Shown: one piece after another, positions 31,563-40,578 of the stretch
How the letters are laid out: every line of letters starts with the position of its first letter
Position numbering within the stretch: position 1 is the stretch's first letter
Assembly (NCBI GenBank): GCA_021741245.1
Contig: JAIOYF010000005.1
Span: forward strand, 186,001 to 250,000
Direction: 5' to 3'
Origin: Paracoccaceae bacterium
GTDB lineage: Bacteria; Pseudomonadota; Alphaproteobacteria; Rhodobacterales; Rhodobacteraceae
DNA: 64,000 nucleotides
The notes under the pieces: model-generated
The model's database searches: none
What the model was told of the DNA's origin: nothing
Seen by the model: only the letters and a program-made list of their open reading frames with translations
Translations under genes and position numbers: made by a program

Positions 31563-33304
31563 CCCTGTGGCACCGCGCCGTTCTTCCCCTTTTGGCGGCG
31601 CTGATCGCGGCGCTTTTGGCCTATGTCATGGCCGAGCGGATCGCCCAATCTGCGGTGACGGCGCGGCTTGACCAATCGCTGTTGCTGACCTCGCGCGCGG
31701 TCATGGCCGAGATCGACCGCTTTCGTGCGCTGCCCGATGTGGCGGGCGAGGATGCCCGCATCCGCGCAGCCCTTGCCGATCCGCGCGCGGTCGAGGCCGC
31801 CAACCGCTATCTTGAAACGGTGGCTGCCCATGCGGGTGCGGCGGAACTGTTCTTGATCAATGCCCAAGGCATCACCATCGCCTCGTCCAATTGGGCGCGA
31901 GAGGGGTCCTTTGTCGGGCAGGACTACAGCTTTCGCCCCTATTTCACCCAAGCCATGCAGGCAGGCCGGGGGCAGTTTTATGCGATTGGCGTGACCACAG
32001 GGGTGCCGGGGTATTTTCTGGCCACCCGCATCACCTCGGGCATGGTGCGCGGGGTCTTGGTGGTCAAGGTCGATCTGCGCCCGCTGGAAGCGACATGGCG
32101 CAAGGCGGGGTTGATGACGGCCTTGGCCGATGGCGATGGGGTGATCTTTCTGTCCGGCCCGGAAGACTGGCTTTACCGTCCGCTGCGCCCGCTTTTGCCC
32201 ATGGCTTTGTCACGTCTGGCCGAAGAACGGACCTATGTTGGTATTGATCTTGGCACAGCCCCGCCGCTTTTGACCGGACCCACCTTGGCGAAGGGTGCGC
32301 TATGGGCAGGTGGAGTGGCGCGGTTGGCCGATCTGCCGGACCCCGATTGGCAGTTGTTGGCCGCCGCCCCCACGGGCCCGGTGACGGCGGTTGCACTGGC
32401 ATGGGCGCTGGGGGCAGCGGCCTTGGCCCTTGTGCTGGCGGGCATGGTCAAGGCGTGGGATCAGCGTCGCCAGATCATCGCCCTGCGCCTGAGCCAGTCG
32501 GAAAAGCTGGAGGCGATGGTCACCGCCCGCACCTTTGATCTGGCGCGTGAGGTCGAGGCCCGCAGACAGGCCGAAACCGATCTGCGCGCCGCGCAAGAGC
32601 ATCTGATCCATGCCGAAAAGATGGCCGCCCTTGGCCGCATGTCGACGGCCATCGTGCATGAAATCAGCCAACCCCTTGCCGCGATGGAGGCAACCCTGAC
32701 CGCCGCCGAAATGACCCTTGCCCCCGATGAAACCCGGATCATGGCGCGTCTGGCCACCGCAAAGGGCCTGATCCGCCGGATGCAGCGCACGACCAAACAC
32801 CTCAAGAGCTTTGGTCGCAAAGAGGCCGGGGCGCTGTCGTTGATCGACCTTGGGCCTGTCGTCACCTCGGCCATCGAATTGGTCACGCCGCGCGCCCGCA
32901 CGGTGGGGGTGGCCCCGTCCTTTGCCGGGGGCCATGCGCAGGTGATGGCAGGGGCGGTCAGGATGGAACAGGTTCTGGTCAATCTGCTGATCAATGCGCT
33001 TGATGCGGTTGAGGGGCGCGGGGATGCGCAGATTGCCGTGACGCTGGAGGTGGCGGGCGGCAAGGCCCATCTGCGGGTGACCGACACAGGCCACGGGATT
33101 GCCCCCGATGATCTGGCCCGCGTGACCGAGCCGTTCTTTTCGACCAAGATCAGCGGTGAGGGGCTTGGCCTTGGCCTGTCGATCAGCCGGGCCATTCTGG
33201 CCGAGTTTGGCGGCGATCTGTCCGTCGCCTCGACCCAAGGGCAGGGCACTTGCGTCACCGTCAGCCTGCCCTTGGCCGAGGCGCAGATGGAGGCCGCACA
33301 ATGA
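31559..33304 (+). CDS. DctB-like sensor histidine kinase
   Basis: A 581-residue membrane kinase. It has a first transmembrane helix (residues about 8-24), a periplasmic double-PAS domain with the DctB-type segment SSNWAREGSFVGQDYSFRPYF and GQFYAIGVTTGVPGYFLA (residues about 110-155) that in DctB surrounds the dicarboxylate site, and a second helix near 277-297. Then follow a coiled linker, the phosphoacceptor His367 in AIVHEISQPLAAME, and an ATPase domain (QVLVNLLINALDAVEGR, VTDTGHGIAPDDL, GEGLGLGLSIS). It should sense an extracellular organic acid and phosphorylate the next gene product. ATGA overlaps join it to lhgO and to the regulator. Confidence 0.92.
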   Translation: MTLWHRAVLPLLAALIAALLAYVMAERIAQSAVTARLDQSLLLTSRAVMAEIDRFRALPDVAGEDARIRAALADPRAVEAANRYLETVAAHAGAAELFLINAQGITIASSNWAREGSFVGQDYSFRPYFTQAMQAGRGQFYAIGVTTGVPGYFLATRITSGMVRGVLVVKVDLRPLEATWRKAGLMTALADGDGVIFLSGPEDWLYRPLRPLLPMALSRLAEERTYVGIDLGTAPPLLTGPTLAKGALWAGGVARLADLPDPDWQLLAAAPTGPVTAVALAWALGAAALALVLAGMVKAWDQRRQIIALRLSQSEKLEAMVTARTFDLAREVEARRQAETDLRAAQEHLIHAEKMAALGRMSTAIVHEISQPLAAMEATLTAAEMTLAPDETRIMARLATAKGLIRRMQRTTKHLKSFGRKEAGALSLIDLGPVVTSAIELVTPRARTVGVAPSFAGGHAQVMAGAVRMEQVLVNLLINALDAVEGRGDAQIAVTLEVAGGKAHLRVTDTGHGIAPDDLARVTEPFFSTKISGEGLGLGLSISRAILAEFGGDLSVASTQGQGTCVTVSLPLAEAQMEAAQ

Positions 33305-34620
33305 CCGCGCGGGTGTTCGTGGTGGATGATGATGCCGACCATCTGGCCGCCGTCTGTGATCTGATGGGGGCGGCGGGCCATGCGGTGCAAGGCTTTTGTG
33401 CCGCCAGCGATGCCCTGAGCGCGCTGCAAGAGGCGGCCCCGGACCTGATCCTGACCGATCTGCGCATGCCGGGGATGGACGGGATGGGTTTGCTTGTGGC
33501 CCTGCGCGCGCGGGACCATGACCTGCCGGTGATCATGCTGACCGGGCATGGCGATGTGGTGCATGCCGTGCAGGCCATTCGCGCCGGCGCCGAGGATTTT
33601 CTGGAAAAGCCCTATGATGCCGCCCATCTCTTGATGGTCGTGGCCCGCGCCCTTGCCGCCCGTGCGACAAGGGCCGAGGTGGGCCGCTTGCAAGCCGTGC
33701 TGGCCGAAGGGGCGCAGGCCACCTTGCTTGGTCAAAGCCGCGCCATCGGTGCCCTGCGCGACCGGATCGCGGCGCTGGCCCCGCTGGATGTGGATGTGGT
33801 GATCACGGGAGAGACAGGCACGGGCAAGGAACTGGCGGCGCGGGCCTTGCACGCCGCCAGCCCCCGCGCCCCCGGCCCCTATGTGGCGATCAATTGTGCG
33901 GCCCTGCCGGAAATGATGTTTGAAACCCTGATGTTTGGCCATGCCGAGGGCGCATTTCCCGGCGCGGGCCCGGCACGGGCTGGCAAGATCGAGGCGGCAA
34001 TGGGCGGCACCTTGATGCTGGATGAGGTGGAGGCAATGCCGCTGCCCCTGCAGGCCAAGCTGTTGCGGGTGCTGCATGAGCGTCAGGTGGAACGGCTGGG
34101 CGATCACGACCTGCGCCCCGTTGATCTGCGGGTGATTGCCACCTCTAAAACCGATTTGCGATTGGCCAGCGCAGAGGGGCGCTTTCGCGCCGATCTGTTC
34201 TATCGCCTTGCCGGGGCCGAGCTTTCCACGCCACCCTTGCGCGACACCGGGGCCGATATCGCGCTGATCTTTGCCCATTATGCGCAGCTTGCTGCACGGC
34301 GCTATGGCCGCCCGGACCCTGACCTGCCCTATGGGCTTGCCCGGCAATTGGCGCGGCGTCCTTGGCCGGGGAACATGCGCGAACTCAAGGCCGCAGCCGA
34401 GGCGCATGCGCTGGGCCTCTTGGACATGCCCCGGCCCGATACACCTGCACTGCCCGATGCGCCCCTTGCAGACCGCGTGGCGGCGTTCGAGGCGCGCGAG
34501 ATTGCCGCCGTGCTGGACCGCCACCGGGGCAACACCATCCGCGCCGCCGAAACCCTTGGCCTGCCGCGCCGCACCCTGAACGACAAGATGCGCCGCTATG
34601 GCCTAAAGGCTGATCCGTAA
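33301..34620 (+). CDS. DctD-like sigma-54 response regulator
   Basis: A 439-residue NtrC-family regulator. The receiver domain has phosphoacceptor Asp53 (LILTDLRMPGMDG) and Lys103 (FLEKPYD). The AAA+ domain has Walker A GETGTGKE (170-177), Walker B LMLDEV (238-243) and an R-finger region after GRFRADLFYRL. The C-terminal Fis-like helix-turn-helix is DRHRGNTIRAAETLGLPRRTLNDKMRRYG. The sigma-54 contact loop reads GAFPGA at 217-222, where GAFTGA is usual. Expected targets are sigma-54 promoters of the transporter operon. The gene overlaps the tail of convergent putR by 25 bp. Confidence 0.92.
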   Translation: MTARVFVVDDDADHLAAVCDLMGAAGHAVQGFCAASDALSALQEAAPDLILTDLRMPGMDGMGLLVALRARDHDLPVIMLTGHGDVVHAVQAIRAGAEDFLEKPYDAAHLLMVVARALAARATRAEVGRLQAVLAEGAQATLLGQSRAIGALRDRIAALAPLDVDVVITGETGTGKELAARALHAASPRAPGPYVAINCAALPEMMFETLMFGHAEGAFPGAGPARAGKIEAAMGGTLMLDEVEAMPLPLQAKLLRVLHERQVERLGDHDLRPVDLRVIATSKTDLRLASAEGRFRADLFYRLAGAELSTPPLRDTGADIALIFAHYAQLAARRYGRPDPDLPYGLARQLARRPWPGNMRELKAAAEAHALGLLDMPRPDTPALPDAPLADRVAAFEAREIAAVLDRHRGNTIRAAETLGLPRRTLNDKMRRYGLKADP

Positions 34621-35075
34621 ACCTCTTTCACCGCCTCCATCGCCACATAGGTCGAGGTGCTGGCGACATGGGGCAGGGCGCTGATCTGTTCGGCCAGAAC
34701 GCGGCGATAGTCCTGAATGTCGCCTGTGCGCACCTTCAGCAGATAGTCAAAGCGGCTGGCGATCATGTGGCATTGCTCCACCTCCGGCACGGCCAGCACG
34801 GCCTTGTTAAAGGCCTGAAGGGCGGCCTCACGTGTGTCAGACAGCTTCACCTCGACAAAAGCCACATGCGCAAGGCCCATCCGGATCGGGTCCAGCCCGG
34901 CGCGGTAGCCGGTGATCACACCCGCCTCTTCCAGCCGTTTCATCCGGGCTTGGGTGGGGGATTTTGACAGGCCGATGCGGCGGGCAAGCTCGGTCGCGCT
35001 GATCCGCCCTTCGGTGGCAAGCACGCGCAAAATCGCGGTGTCAAAACGGTCAAGGTCGCTGGGTTGATCTGACAT
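34596..35075 (-). CDS. putR: Lrp/AsnC family regulator, PutR-like
   Basis: A 159-residue Lrp-type regulator. The N-terminal helix-turn-helix is LDRFDTAILRVLATEGRISATELARRIGLSKSPTQARMKRLEEAGVITGY, and the ligand-binding RAM domain includes HVAFVEVKLSDTREAALQAF, VEQCHMIASRFDYLLKVRTGD and LPHVASTSTYVAMEAVKE. Its position, divergent from putA with 101 bp between, matches PutR, which activates putA in response to proline in Rhodobacter and Agrobacterium. The ATG at 35075 gives the full family length. A TTCCC-N7-GGGAA dyad lies in the shared promoter region. Confidence 0.9.
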   Translation of the reverse strand: MSDQPSDLDRFDTAILRVLATEGRISATELARRIGLSKSPTQARMKRLEEAGVITGYRAGLDPIRMGLAHVAFVEVKLSDTREAALQAFNKAVLAVPEVEQCHMIASRFDYLLKVRTGDIQDYRRVLAEQISALPHVASTSTYVAMEAVKEVYGSAFRP

Positions 35076-35112
35076 GCAAAATCCCCTTTTTTCAGGCGTC
35101 TGGGCTGGCAAC

Positions 35113-35129
35113 TTCCCTTTAATCGGGAA
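35113..35129. promoter_or_regulatory. Candidate PutR operator
   Basis: TTCCC-TTTAATC-GGGAA is a perfect 5-bp dyad with an AT-rich centre, roughly in the middle between putR and putA. Lrp-type proteins prefer such sites. It is a guess from position and symmetry. Confidence 0.4.
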
Positions 35130-35176
35130 AACAGCCTGTGACCAGCGGTGTATCATGGCCCAAACAGGAGTTCCCC

Positions 35177-38100
35177 ATGTCCGCCGATTCCCCCGATTTC
35201 CCATGGTCCATCATTCAATCCGGCGCGCTGCGCGATGAGGCGGCCTTGGTCGCTGACCTGATCCATCAGGCGGCCCTGCCCATGGCTGCGCGGGCCGCCA
35301 TTTCGGCGCAGGGGGCCGATCTGGTCACACGCATCCGGCAAGTGGCCCGTCCGGGCTTGATGGAGGTTTTTCTGGCCGAATACGGCCTGTCCACGCATGA
35401 GGGCATCGCGCTGATGTGTCTGGCAGAGGCGCTGTTGCGTGTGCCCGATGCCGAAACGATGGATGCCCTGATCGAGGACAAGATCGCGCCATCCGATTGG
35501 GGGCGGCATCTGGGCCAGTCTTCCTCCAGCCTTGTCAATGCCTCGACCTGGGCGCTGATGCTGACGGGCCGCGTGTTGGAGGACCGCGATCCGGGCGTGG
35601 TGGGCCATTTGCGCGCGGCGGTAAAGCGGCTGGGCGAACCTGTGATCCGCACCGCCGTGTCGCGTGCGATGAAAGAGATGGGGCGGCAGTTCGTTCTGGG
35701 CGAGACGATTGACAAGGCGATGACCCGCGCCCGCGAGCTGGAGAGCAAGGGCTATACCTATAGCTACGACATGCTGGGCGAGGCGGCCCGTACCGAAGCC
35801 GACGCGCGGCGCTATCACCTCAGCTATTCCCGCGCGATCACTGGGATTGCAGCGGCGGCCAAGGGCAATGACATCCGCGCCAATCCGGGGATTTCGGTCA
35901 AACTTTCGGCGCTGCATCCGCGCTATGAGGTGGCAAAGCGCGCCCGCGTCATGGAAGAACTTGTGCCCCGCGTGCGTGCGCTGGCGGGGTTGGCCAAGGC
36001 GGCGGGCCTTGGCTTCAACATCGACGCCGAAGAGGCGGACCGTCTGGCCCTGTCGCTGGAGGTGATCGAAGAGGTGCTGCGCGACCCCACGTTGAAGGGC
36101 TGGGATGGCTTTGGCGTCGTGGTGCAGGCTTACGGTCGGCGCGCAGGCGCTGTGATCGACTGGTTGCATGCGCTGGCCACGCGGCTCGATCGCCGCATCA
36201 TGGTGCGACTGGTCAAGGGCGCCTATTGGGATGCCGAGATAAAGCGCGCGCAGGTTCTGGGGCTGACCTCCTTCCCGGTCTTTACCCGCAAAGAGGCGAC
36301 GGACGTGTCCTATATCGCCAATGCCCGCAAACTCTTGTCGCGGGCGGACCGCATCTATCCGCAATTTGCCACCCACAACGCCCATACGGTGGCGGCGGTG
36401 CTGCATATGGCGGATGAGATGGGGCTGGACCCGATGGCCTTTGAATTCCAGCGCCTGCACGGCATGGGCGAGCGGTTGCATGACATCGTGCTGACCGATC
36501 GTGGCACGCGCTGCCGGATCTATGCCCCCGTGGGCGCGCATCGCGATTTGTTGGCCTATCTTGTGCGGCGCTTGCTGGAGAATGGGGCCAACAGCAGTTT
36601 CGTGAACCAGATCGTGGACGAAGAGGTGCCCCCCGCCCGTGTGGCGGCCTGCCCGCTGACGGCGATGGGGGGGCTGAGCCTGCCCAACAAGGCGCTGCTG
36701 ACGGGGCCAACCCTGTTCGGGGCGCGGGTCAATGCACGGGGCTGGGATCTGACCGATGCGGTGGATCTGGGCCAGATCGAGGCCGCCCGTGCGCCCTTTG
36801 CCGATACGGTGTTTGAGGCAGCGCCCATGCTGGCGGGCCGGGCGGCAGGTGGGATGCGGCACGAGGTTGCGAACCCCGCCACAGGCGCGCGGGTGGGCTT
36901 TGTCACCTATGCCGCGGAGGTGGATGTGCAAACCGCGCTGCGTCTGGCAGAGCCATGGGCGGCGGCGGCACCAGAGCGGGCCGAGGTCTTGCGCCGGGTG
37001 GCCGATCTTTATGAGGCAGAGTTCGGCCCGATCTTTGCCCTTTTGGCACGTGAGGCGGGCAAGACCCAAGCCGACGCCGTGTCAGAACTGCGCGAGGCGG
37101 TGGATTTCTTGCGTTATTACGCCGACGGGGCGGCAGGGCTTGCCCATCCGGCGCGGGGTGTTTTTGCCTGTATCAGCCCATGGAACTTTCCGTTGGCGAT
37201 TTTCACCGGCCAGATTGCGGCCGCACTGGCGGCGGGCAATGGGGTTCTGGCCAAGCCCGCCGAACAAACCCCGCTGATCGCGGGCCTTGCCGTGGGCCTG
37301 ATGCACCGGGCGGGTGTTCCGCTAAGCGCCTTGCAATTGCTGCCGGGAGATGGCGCGGTAGGGGCGATGCTGACGGCGGATGCGCGGGTGGCGGGGGTGG
37401 CCTTTACCGGCGGCACCGATACGGCGCTCAAAATCCGCGCCAGCATGGCCGAACATCTGGCCCCCGGCGCGCCGCTGATCGCCGAGACGGGGGGCTTGAA
37501 CGCGATGATCGTGGACAGCACGGCCCTGCCCGAACAGGCAGTGCGTGACATCCTTGCCTCCAGCTTTCAATCGGCCGGGCAGCGTTGTTCCGCCCTGCGC
37601 TGCCTCTATCTGCAACAAGATGTGGCAAAGCCGATCACCGAGATGCTGTTTGGCGCGATGGACGATATGGCGCTTGGCGATCCGTGGGATCTGGCCACCG
37701 ATATCGGCCCGGTGATTGACGCCGAGGCGCAGGCGGGCATTGCCGCCTATATCGCGGCGGCAAAAGCCGAAGGGCGGTTGTTTAAAGAAATGCCCGCGCC
37801 AGAAGGGGGCAGTTTTGTCGGGCCGACGGTGATCAAGGTCACGGGGATCGAGCAGATGCCGCGTGAGATCTTTGGCCCCGTGCTGCACATCGCCACCTTC
37901 AAGGCCGCTGCCATCCCCGCCATCGTGCAAGCGATCAACGCCACCGGATACGGGCTGACCTTTGGCCTGCACAGCCGGATCGACGACCGGGTGCAAGAGG
38001 TAGTCGAGGCGGTGCACGCGGGCAATATCTATGTCAACCGCAACCAGATCGGGGCGGTTGTGGGCAGCCAGCCCTTTGGCGGCGAGGGGCTGTCAGGCAC

Positions 38101-38626
38101 CGGGCCAAAGGCAGGCGGACCGCATTACCTGACCCGATTTACCCGGCAAGCCGCACCGACTGTGCCCGACATCGATCCCGCGCGGGATCTGGCCCTGATC
38201 AAGCGGGCCCTGTCTGCCCCACAGGCCCGGTCTGCGGCGCAGGTTATGGATTTGCCCGGCCCCACGGGGGAATCCAACCGCCTGACCTTGGTGCCCCGCG
38301 ATCCGGTCTTGTGCCTTGGGCCAACGCCCGCCCTCGCCTTGCAGCAAGCCGAGGCGATCCGGGCGCTGGGCGGGGTCGCGGTGGAGGCGCTGGGCCTTGC
38401 GCCTGATGCGCTGACGGACCTGCTCGGCTTTTCAGCCGTGATCTTTTGGGGGGATGCGGCGCAGGCCCGCGGCTATGCCCGCGCCCTTGCCCTACGCAAA
38501 GGCCCGATCCTGCCGCTGATCACCGATCATCCCGACCATGGCCACGCGGTTTTGGAGCGTCACACCTGCATTGACACCACCGCGTCGGGCGGCAATGCCC
38601 AGCTGTTGGCCGAGGTTGGCGGCTAG
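35177..38626 (+). CDS. putA: Bifunctional proline dehydrogenase / L-glutamate gamma-semialdehyde dehydrogenase
   Basis: A 1149-residue PutA. The FAD proline dehydrogenase barrel lies in about residues 130-460 (KGYTYSYDMLGEAARTEADARRYHLSY, IDAEEADRLALSLEVIEEVL, VRLVKGAYWDAEIKRAQ, FATHNAHTV, FEFQRLHGMGE). The NAD aldehyde dehydrogenase follows at about 540-1000, with SPWNFPLAIFTGQIAAALAAGN, ETGGLNAMIVDSTAL and the catalytic Cys in SAGQRCSALR. A C-terminal region of about 130 residues resembles the domain that helps close the substrate tunnel. There is no N-terminal ribbon-helix-helix, so it is not self-regulating; putR does this. It converts proline to glutamate. CAGGAG precedes the ATG at 35177. 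Confidence 0.96.
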   Translation: MSADSPDFPWSIIQSGALRDEAALVADLIHQAALPMAARAAISAQGADLVTRIRQVARPGLMEVFLAEYGLSTHEGIALMCLAEALLRVPDAETMDALIEDKIAPSDWGRHLGQSSSSLVNASTWALMLTGRVLEDRDPGVVGHLRAAVKRLGEPVIRTAVSRAMKEMGRQFVLGETIDKAMTRARELESKGYTYSYDMLGEAARTEADARRYHLSYSRAITGIAAAAKGNDIRANPGISVKLSALHPRYEVAKRARVMEELVPRVRALAGLAKAAGLGFNIDAEEADRLALSLEVIEEVLRDPTLKGWDGFGVVVQAYGRRAGAVIDWLHALATRLDRRIMVRLVKGAYWDAEIKRAQVLGLTSFPVFTRKEATDVSYIANARKLLSRADRIYPQFATHNAHTVAAVLHMADEMGLDPMAFEFQRLHGMGERLHDIVLTDRGTRCRIYAPVGAHRDLLAYLVRRLLENGANSSFVNQIVDEEVPPARVAACPLTAMGGLSLPNKALLTGPTLFGARVNARGWDLTDAVDLGQIEAARAPFADTVFEAAPMLAGRAAGGMRHEVANPATGARVGFVTYAAEVDVQTALRLAEPWAAAAPERAEVLRRVADLYEAEFGPIFALLAREAGKTQADAVSELREAVDFLRYYADGAAGLAHPARGVFACISPWNFPLAIFTGQIAAALAAGNGVLAKPAEQTPLIAGLAVGLMHRAGVPLSALQLLPGDGAVGAMLTADARVAGVAFTGGTDTALKIRASMAEHLAPGAPLIAETGGLNAMIVDSTALPEQAVRDILASSFQSAGQRCSALRCLYLQQDVAKPITEMLFGAMDDMALGDPWDLATDIGPVIDAEAQAGIAAYIAAAKAEGRLFKEMPAPEGGSFVGPTVIKVTGIEQMPREIFGPVLHIATFKAAAIPAIVQAINATGYGLTFGLHSRIDDRVQEVVEAVHAGNIYVNRNQIGAVVGSQPFGGEGLSGTGPKAGGPHYLTRFTRQAAPTVPDIDPARDLALIKRALSAPQARSAAQVMDLPGPTGESNRLTLVPRDPVLCLGPTPALALQQAEAIRALGGVAVEALGLAPDALTDLLGFSAVIFWGDAAQARGYARALALRKGPILPLITDHPDHGHAVLERHTCIDTTASGGNAQLLAEVGG

Positions 38627-38627
38627 G

Positions 38628-38665
38628 GGCGGCCTCGGGTGGCATCGAGCCACCCCTCGGCCGCC
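38628..38665 (+). terminator. Terminator of putA
   Basis: A long GC-rich hairpin begins 2 bases after the putA stop: GGCGGCC pairs with GGCCGCC (38628-38634, 38659-38665) and GGGTGGC with GCCACCC (38637-38643, 38649-38655). No T-run follows. Confidence 0.55.
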
Positions 38666-38842
38666 GTGCCCGCCCCCAGTGCCCCCAAGTGCATCGGCGT
38701 AAGCATATGGGGATGGCGGGGCGGACCGTTTGCGTGGCGCTGATCCTGCCTGCAGCACGGATCAGACCCCTTGGCCTGACCAAAGGCGGCCGTTGCGATA
38801 TTCTGGCTTGACCGGGGCTTCGGGATCGGAAAGCGTGTTGCC

Positions 38843-39589
38843 ATGTTTCCGATCCGCGATCACAACCCCTCTGGCCGCACGCCTTATGTGACCTATGCGC
38901 TGATAGTGGCGAATGTGGGCATATTTCTGGCTTATTTCCCGCAACTGAGTGACGTGCAACTGGCCTATTTCTTTTACGATTGGGGCCTTGTGCCGCGTGA
39001 TCTGTCGCAAGGCCGGGGCTGGTCAGGGTTGATCACCCATATGTTCTTGCATGGCGGCTGGATGCACCTGTTTGGCAATATGCTGTTTTTGTACATTTTT
39101 GCCGACAACATGGAAGATCAGCTTGGCCATGTCCGCTTTGGGATCTTTTACCTTTTGTGTGGGCTGGCGGCGGCGGGCCTGCAAGTTCTGGCCTCGCCTT
39201 TTTCGGATGTGCCGATGGTGGGGGCGTCGGGCGCAATTGCCGGGGTGATGGGGGGCTATCTGCTGCTGTTTCCCAAGGCGCGGATCGATGTGCTGATCAT
39301 CATCGTGGTCTTCTTCCGCATCTTTCCCATCCCGGCTTGGACCGTGCTTGGGATTTGGTTCGTGCTGCAACTGTTCAACGGGGCGACTACCCCGACCGAT
39401 GGCGGAGGCGTCGCCTATTGGGCGCATGCGGGGGGCTTTATCGCGGGGGTCGTGCTGTCCTTGCGGCCTTGGCTGGCACTGGGGGGCATTGCCTTTTGGA
39501 ACCGCACCCACGGCGTCCCGCCACACCCTGAGGCGGAATATAGCGTGCAGCGATCCTCGATCCCAAAGATCCCGCGCAGGCCCGATTAA
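38843..39589 (+). CDS. Rhomboid family intramembrane serine protease
   Basis: A 248-residue rhomboid with six predicted transmembrane helices. The conserved HGGWMHLFGNMLFLYIFADNMED block is followed by the catalytic Ser in VGASGAIAGVMGGYLLL (GxSx motif) and the catalytic His in WAHAGGFIAGVVL. The N-terminal region MFPIRDHNPSGRTPYVTYALI is usual in alphaproteobacteria. It cleaves membrane proteins within the bilayer; substrates are unknown. The gene stands alone on the plus strand, 216 bp after putA, and converges with the inositol monophosphatase gene. Confidence 0.93.
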   Translation: MFPIRDHNPSGRTPYVTYALIVANVGIFLAYFPQLSDVQLAYFFYDWGLVPRDLSQGRGWSGLITHMFLHGGWMHLFGNMLFLYIFADNMEDQLGHVRFGIFYLLCGLAAAGLQVLASPFSDVPMVGASGAIAGVMGGYLLLFPKARIDVLIIIVVFFRIFPIPAWTVLGIWFVLQLFNGATTPTDGGGVAYWAHAGGFIAGVVLSLRPWLALGGIAFWNRTHGVPPHPEAEYSVQRSSIPKIPRRPD

Positions 39590-39717
39590 AGCAAATCGCC
39601 TTTGATCAGGTTCCGCTGATCAAAGGCGATACGCCACATTTTCAAAAGGCTTGCCTGTGAAGTGTCGTGTTCAATCTGAAACAGATCGAATCCGATCCCC
39701 GCCAGACCCGCGCCACC

Positions 39718-40512
39718 TTAGCCGTCGTTGCGAATGATCTTGCGGAAGGGTTCAAACAGCCCGTCATTGCCCGCGACCAAGGCGCCGTCTTCGACCGGGT
39801 CTTGGCCGTCGCGCAGGCCGGTGACCATGCCACCGGCTTCGCGCACCAGCAAGATACCGGCGGCCACGTCCCATGGGCTAAGCTCGCGTTCCCAATAGCC
39901 ATCAAAACGGCCAGCCGCGACATAGGCCAGATCAAGCGACGCGGCCCCCCAGCGCCGCACACCTGCGACCACGGGCATCAGGCGGGCCAGATCTTGCAGC
40001 GTCGCGGGCAGGGTCTTTTTGGCGGCAAAGGGAATGCCGGTGGCAAAAACAGCCTCGATCATGCTGCGGCGACCCGAGACACGGATGCGGCGGCTGTCGT
40101 TCAGCCACGCGCCCGAACCCTTTTCGGCCCAGAACATCTCATCCTTGGCGGCGTCAAACACCACGGCCGAGACGATTTCGCCCTTGTGCTCCAACGCGAT
40201 GGAAACCGCCCAATGCGGCATGCCATGCAGATAGTTGGTGGTGCCATCCAACGGATCAACGATCCAGCGGCGGGTCGGGTCTGCCCCGGCACTGGCGCCG
40301 GTTTCCTCGCCCAGCCAGCCATAAGTCGGGCGGCCGCCCATCAGGTCTTCCTTGATCATCCGCTCGGCCTCGCGGTCGGCTTTGGTCACAAAATCCCCCG
40401 GCCCCTTTGACGAGACCTGTAGGTTTTCAACCTCACGAAAGTCCTTCACAAGGCTACGCCCCGCGCGTCTTGCGGCCTTCATCATCAGGTTCAGGTTGGC
40501 GCTGCCTTGCAT
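39718..40512 (-). CDS. Inositol monophosphatase family protein (SuhB-like)
   Basis: A 264-residue member of the IMPase family. The N-terminus is ANLNLMMKAARRAGRSLVKDFREVENLQVSSKGPGDFVTKADREAE. Metal-binding motifs are GWLGEETG (the Glu of motif 1), WIVDPLDGTTNYLHGMPHWAVSIAL (D-P-L-D-G-T) and LSPWDVAAGILLVREAGG (W-D-x-A-A-G). It hydrolyses inositol phosphates or related sugar phosphates with magnesium, and in some bacteria SuhB also takes part in rRNA transcription. The ATG at 40512 is chosen over one at 40563. It follows the receiver-like gene on the same strand. Confidence 0.92.
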   Translation of the reverse strand: MQGSANLNLMMKAARRAGRSLVKDFREVENLQVSSKGPGDFVTKADREAERMIKEDLMGGRPTYGWLGEETGASAGADPTRRWIVDPLDGTTNYLHGMPHWAVSIALEHKGEIVSAVVFDAAKDEMFWAEKGSGAWLNDSRRIRVSGRRSMIEAVFATGIPFAAKKTLPATLQDLARLMPVVAGVRRWGAASLDLAYVAAGRFDGYWERELSPWDVAAGILLVREAGGMVTGLRDGQDPVEDGALVAGNDGLFEPFRKIIRNDG

Positions 40513-40578
40513 CGATATACCCTCTTTTCCAAGCGTGGAACTCCTACACGCGGAAGTCGACAAAGGAAAGAGGGGGGA

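Noticed and set aside
33949-33966. GAFPGA as evidence of a pseudogene
   Set aside because: All other AAA+ motifs, the receiver Asp and the Fis-like domain are intact and the gene is full length.
32461-34524. 687-codon minus-strand open frame
   Set aside because: Antisense to the DctB/DctD-like genes, whose motifs are complete; composition is typical of GC-rich shadow frames.
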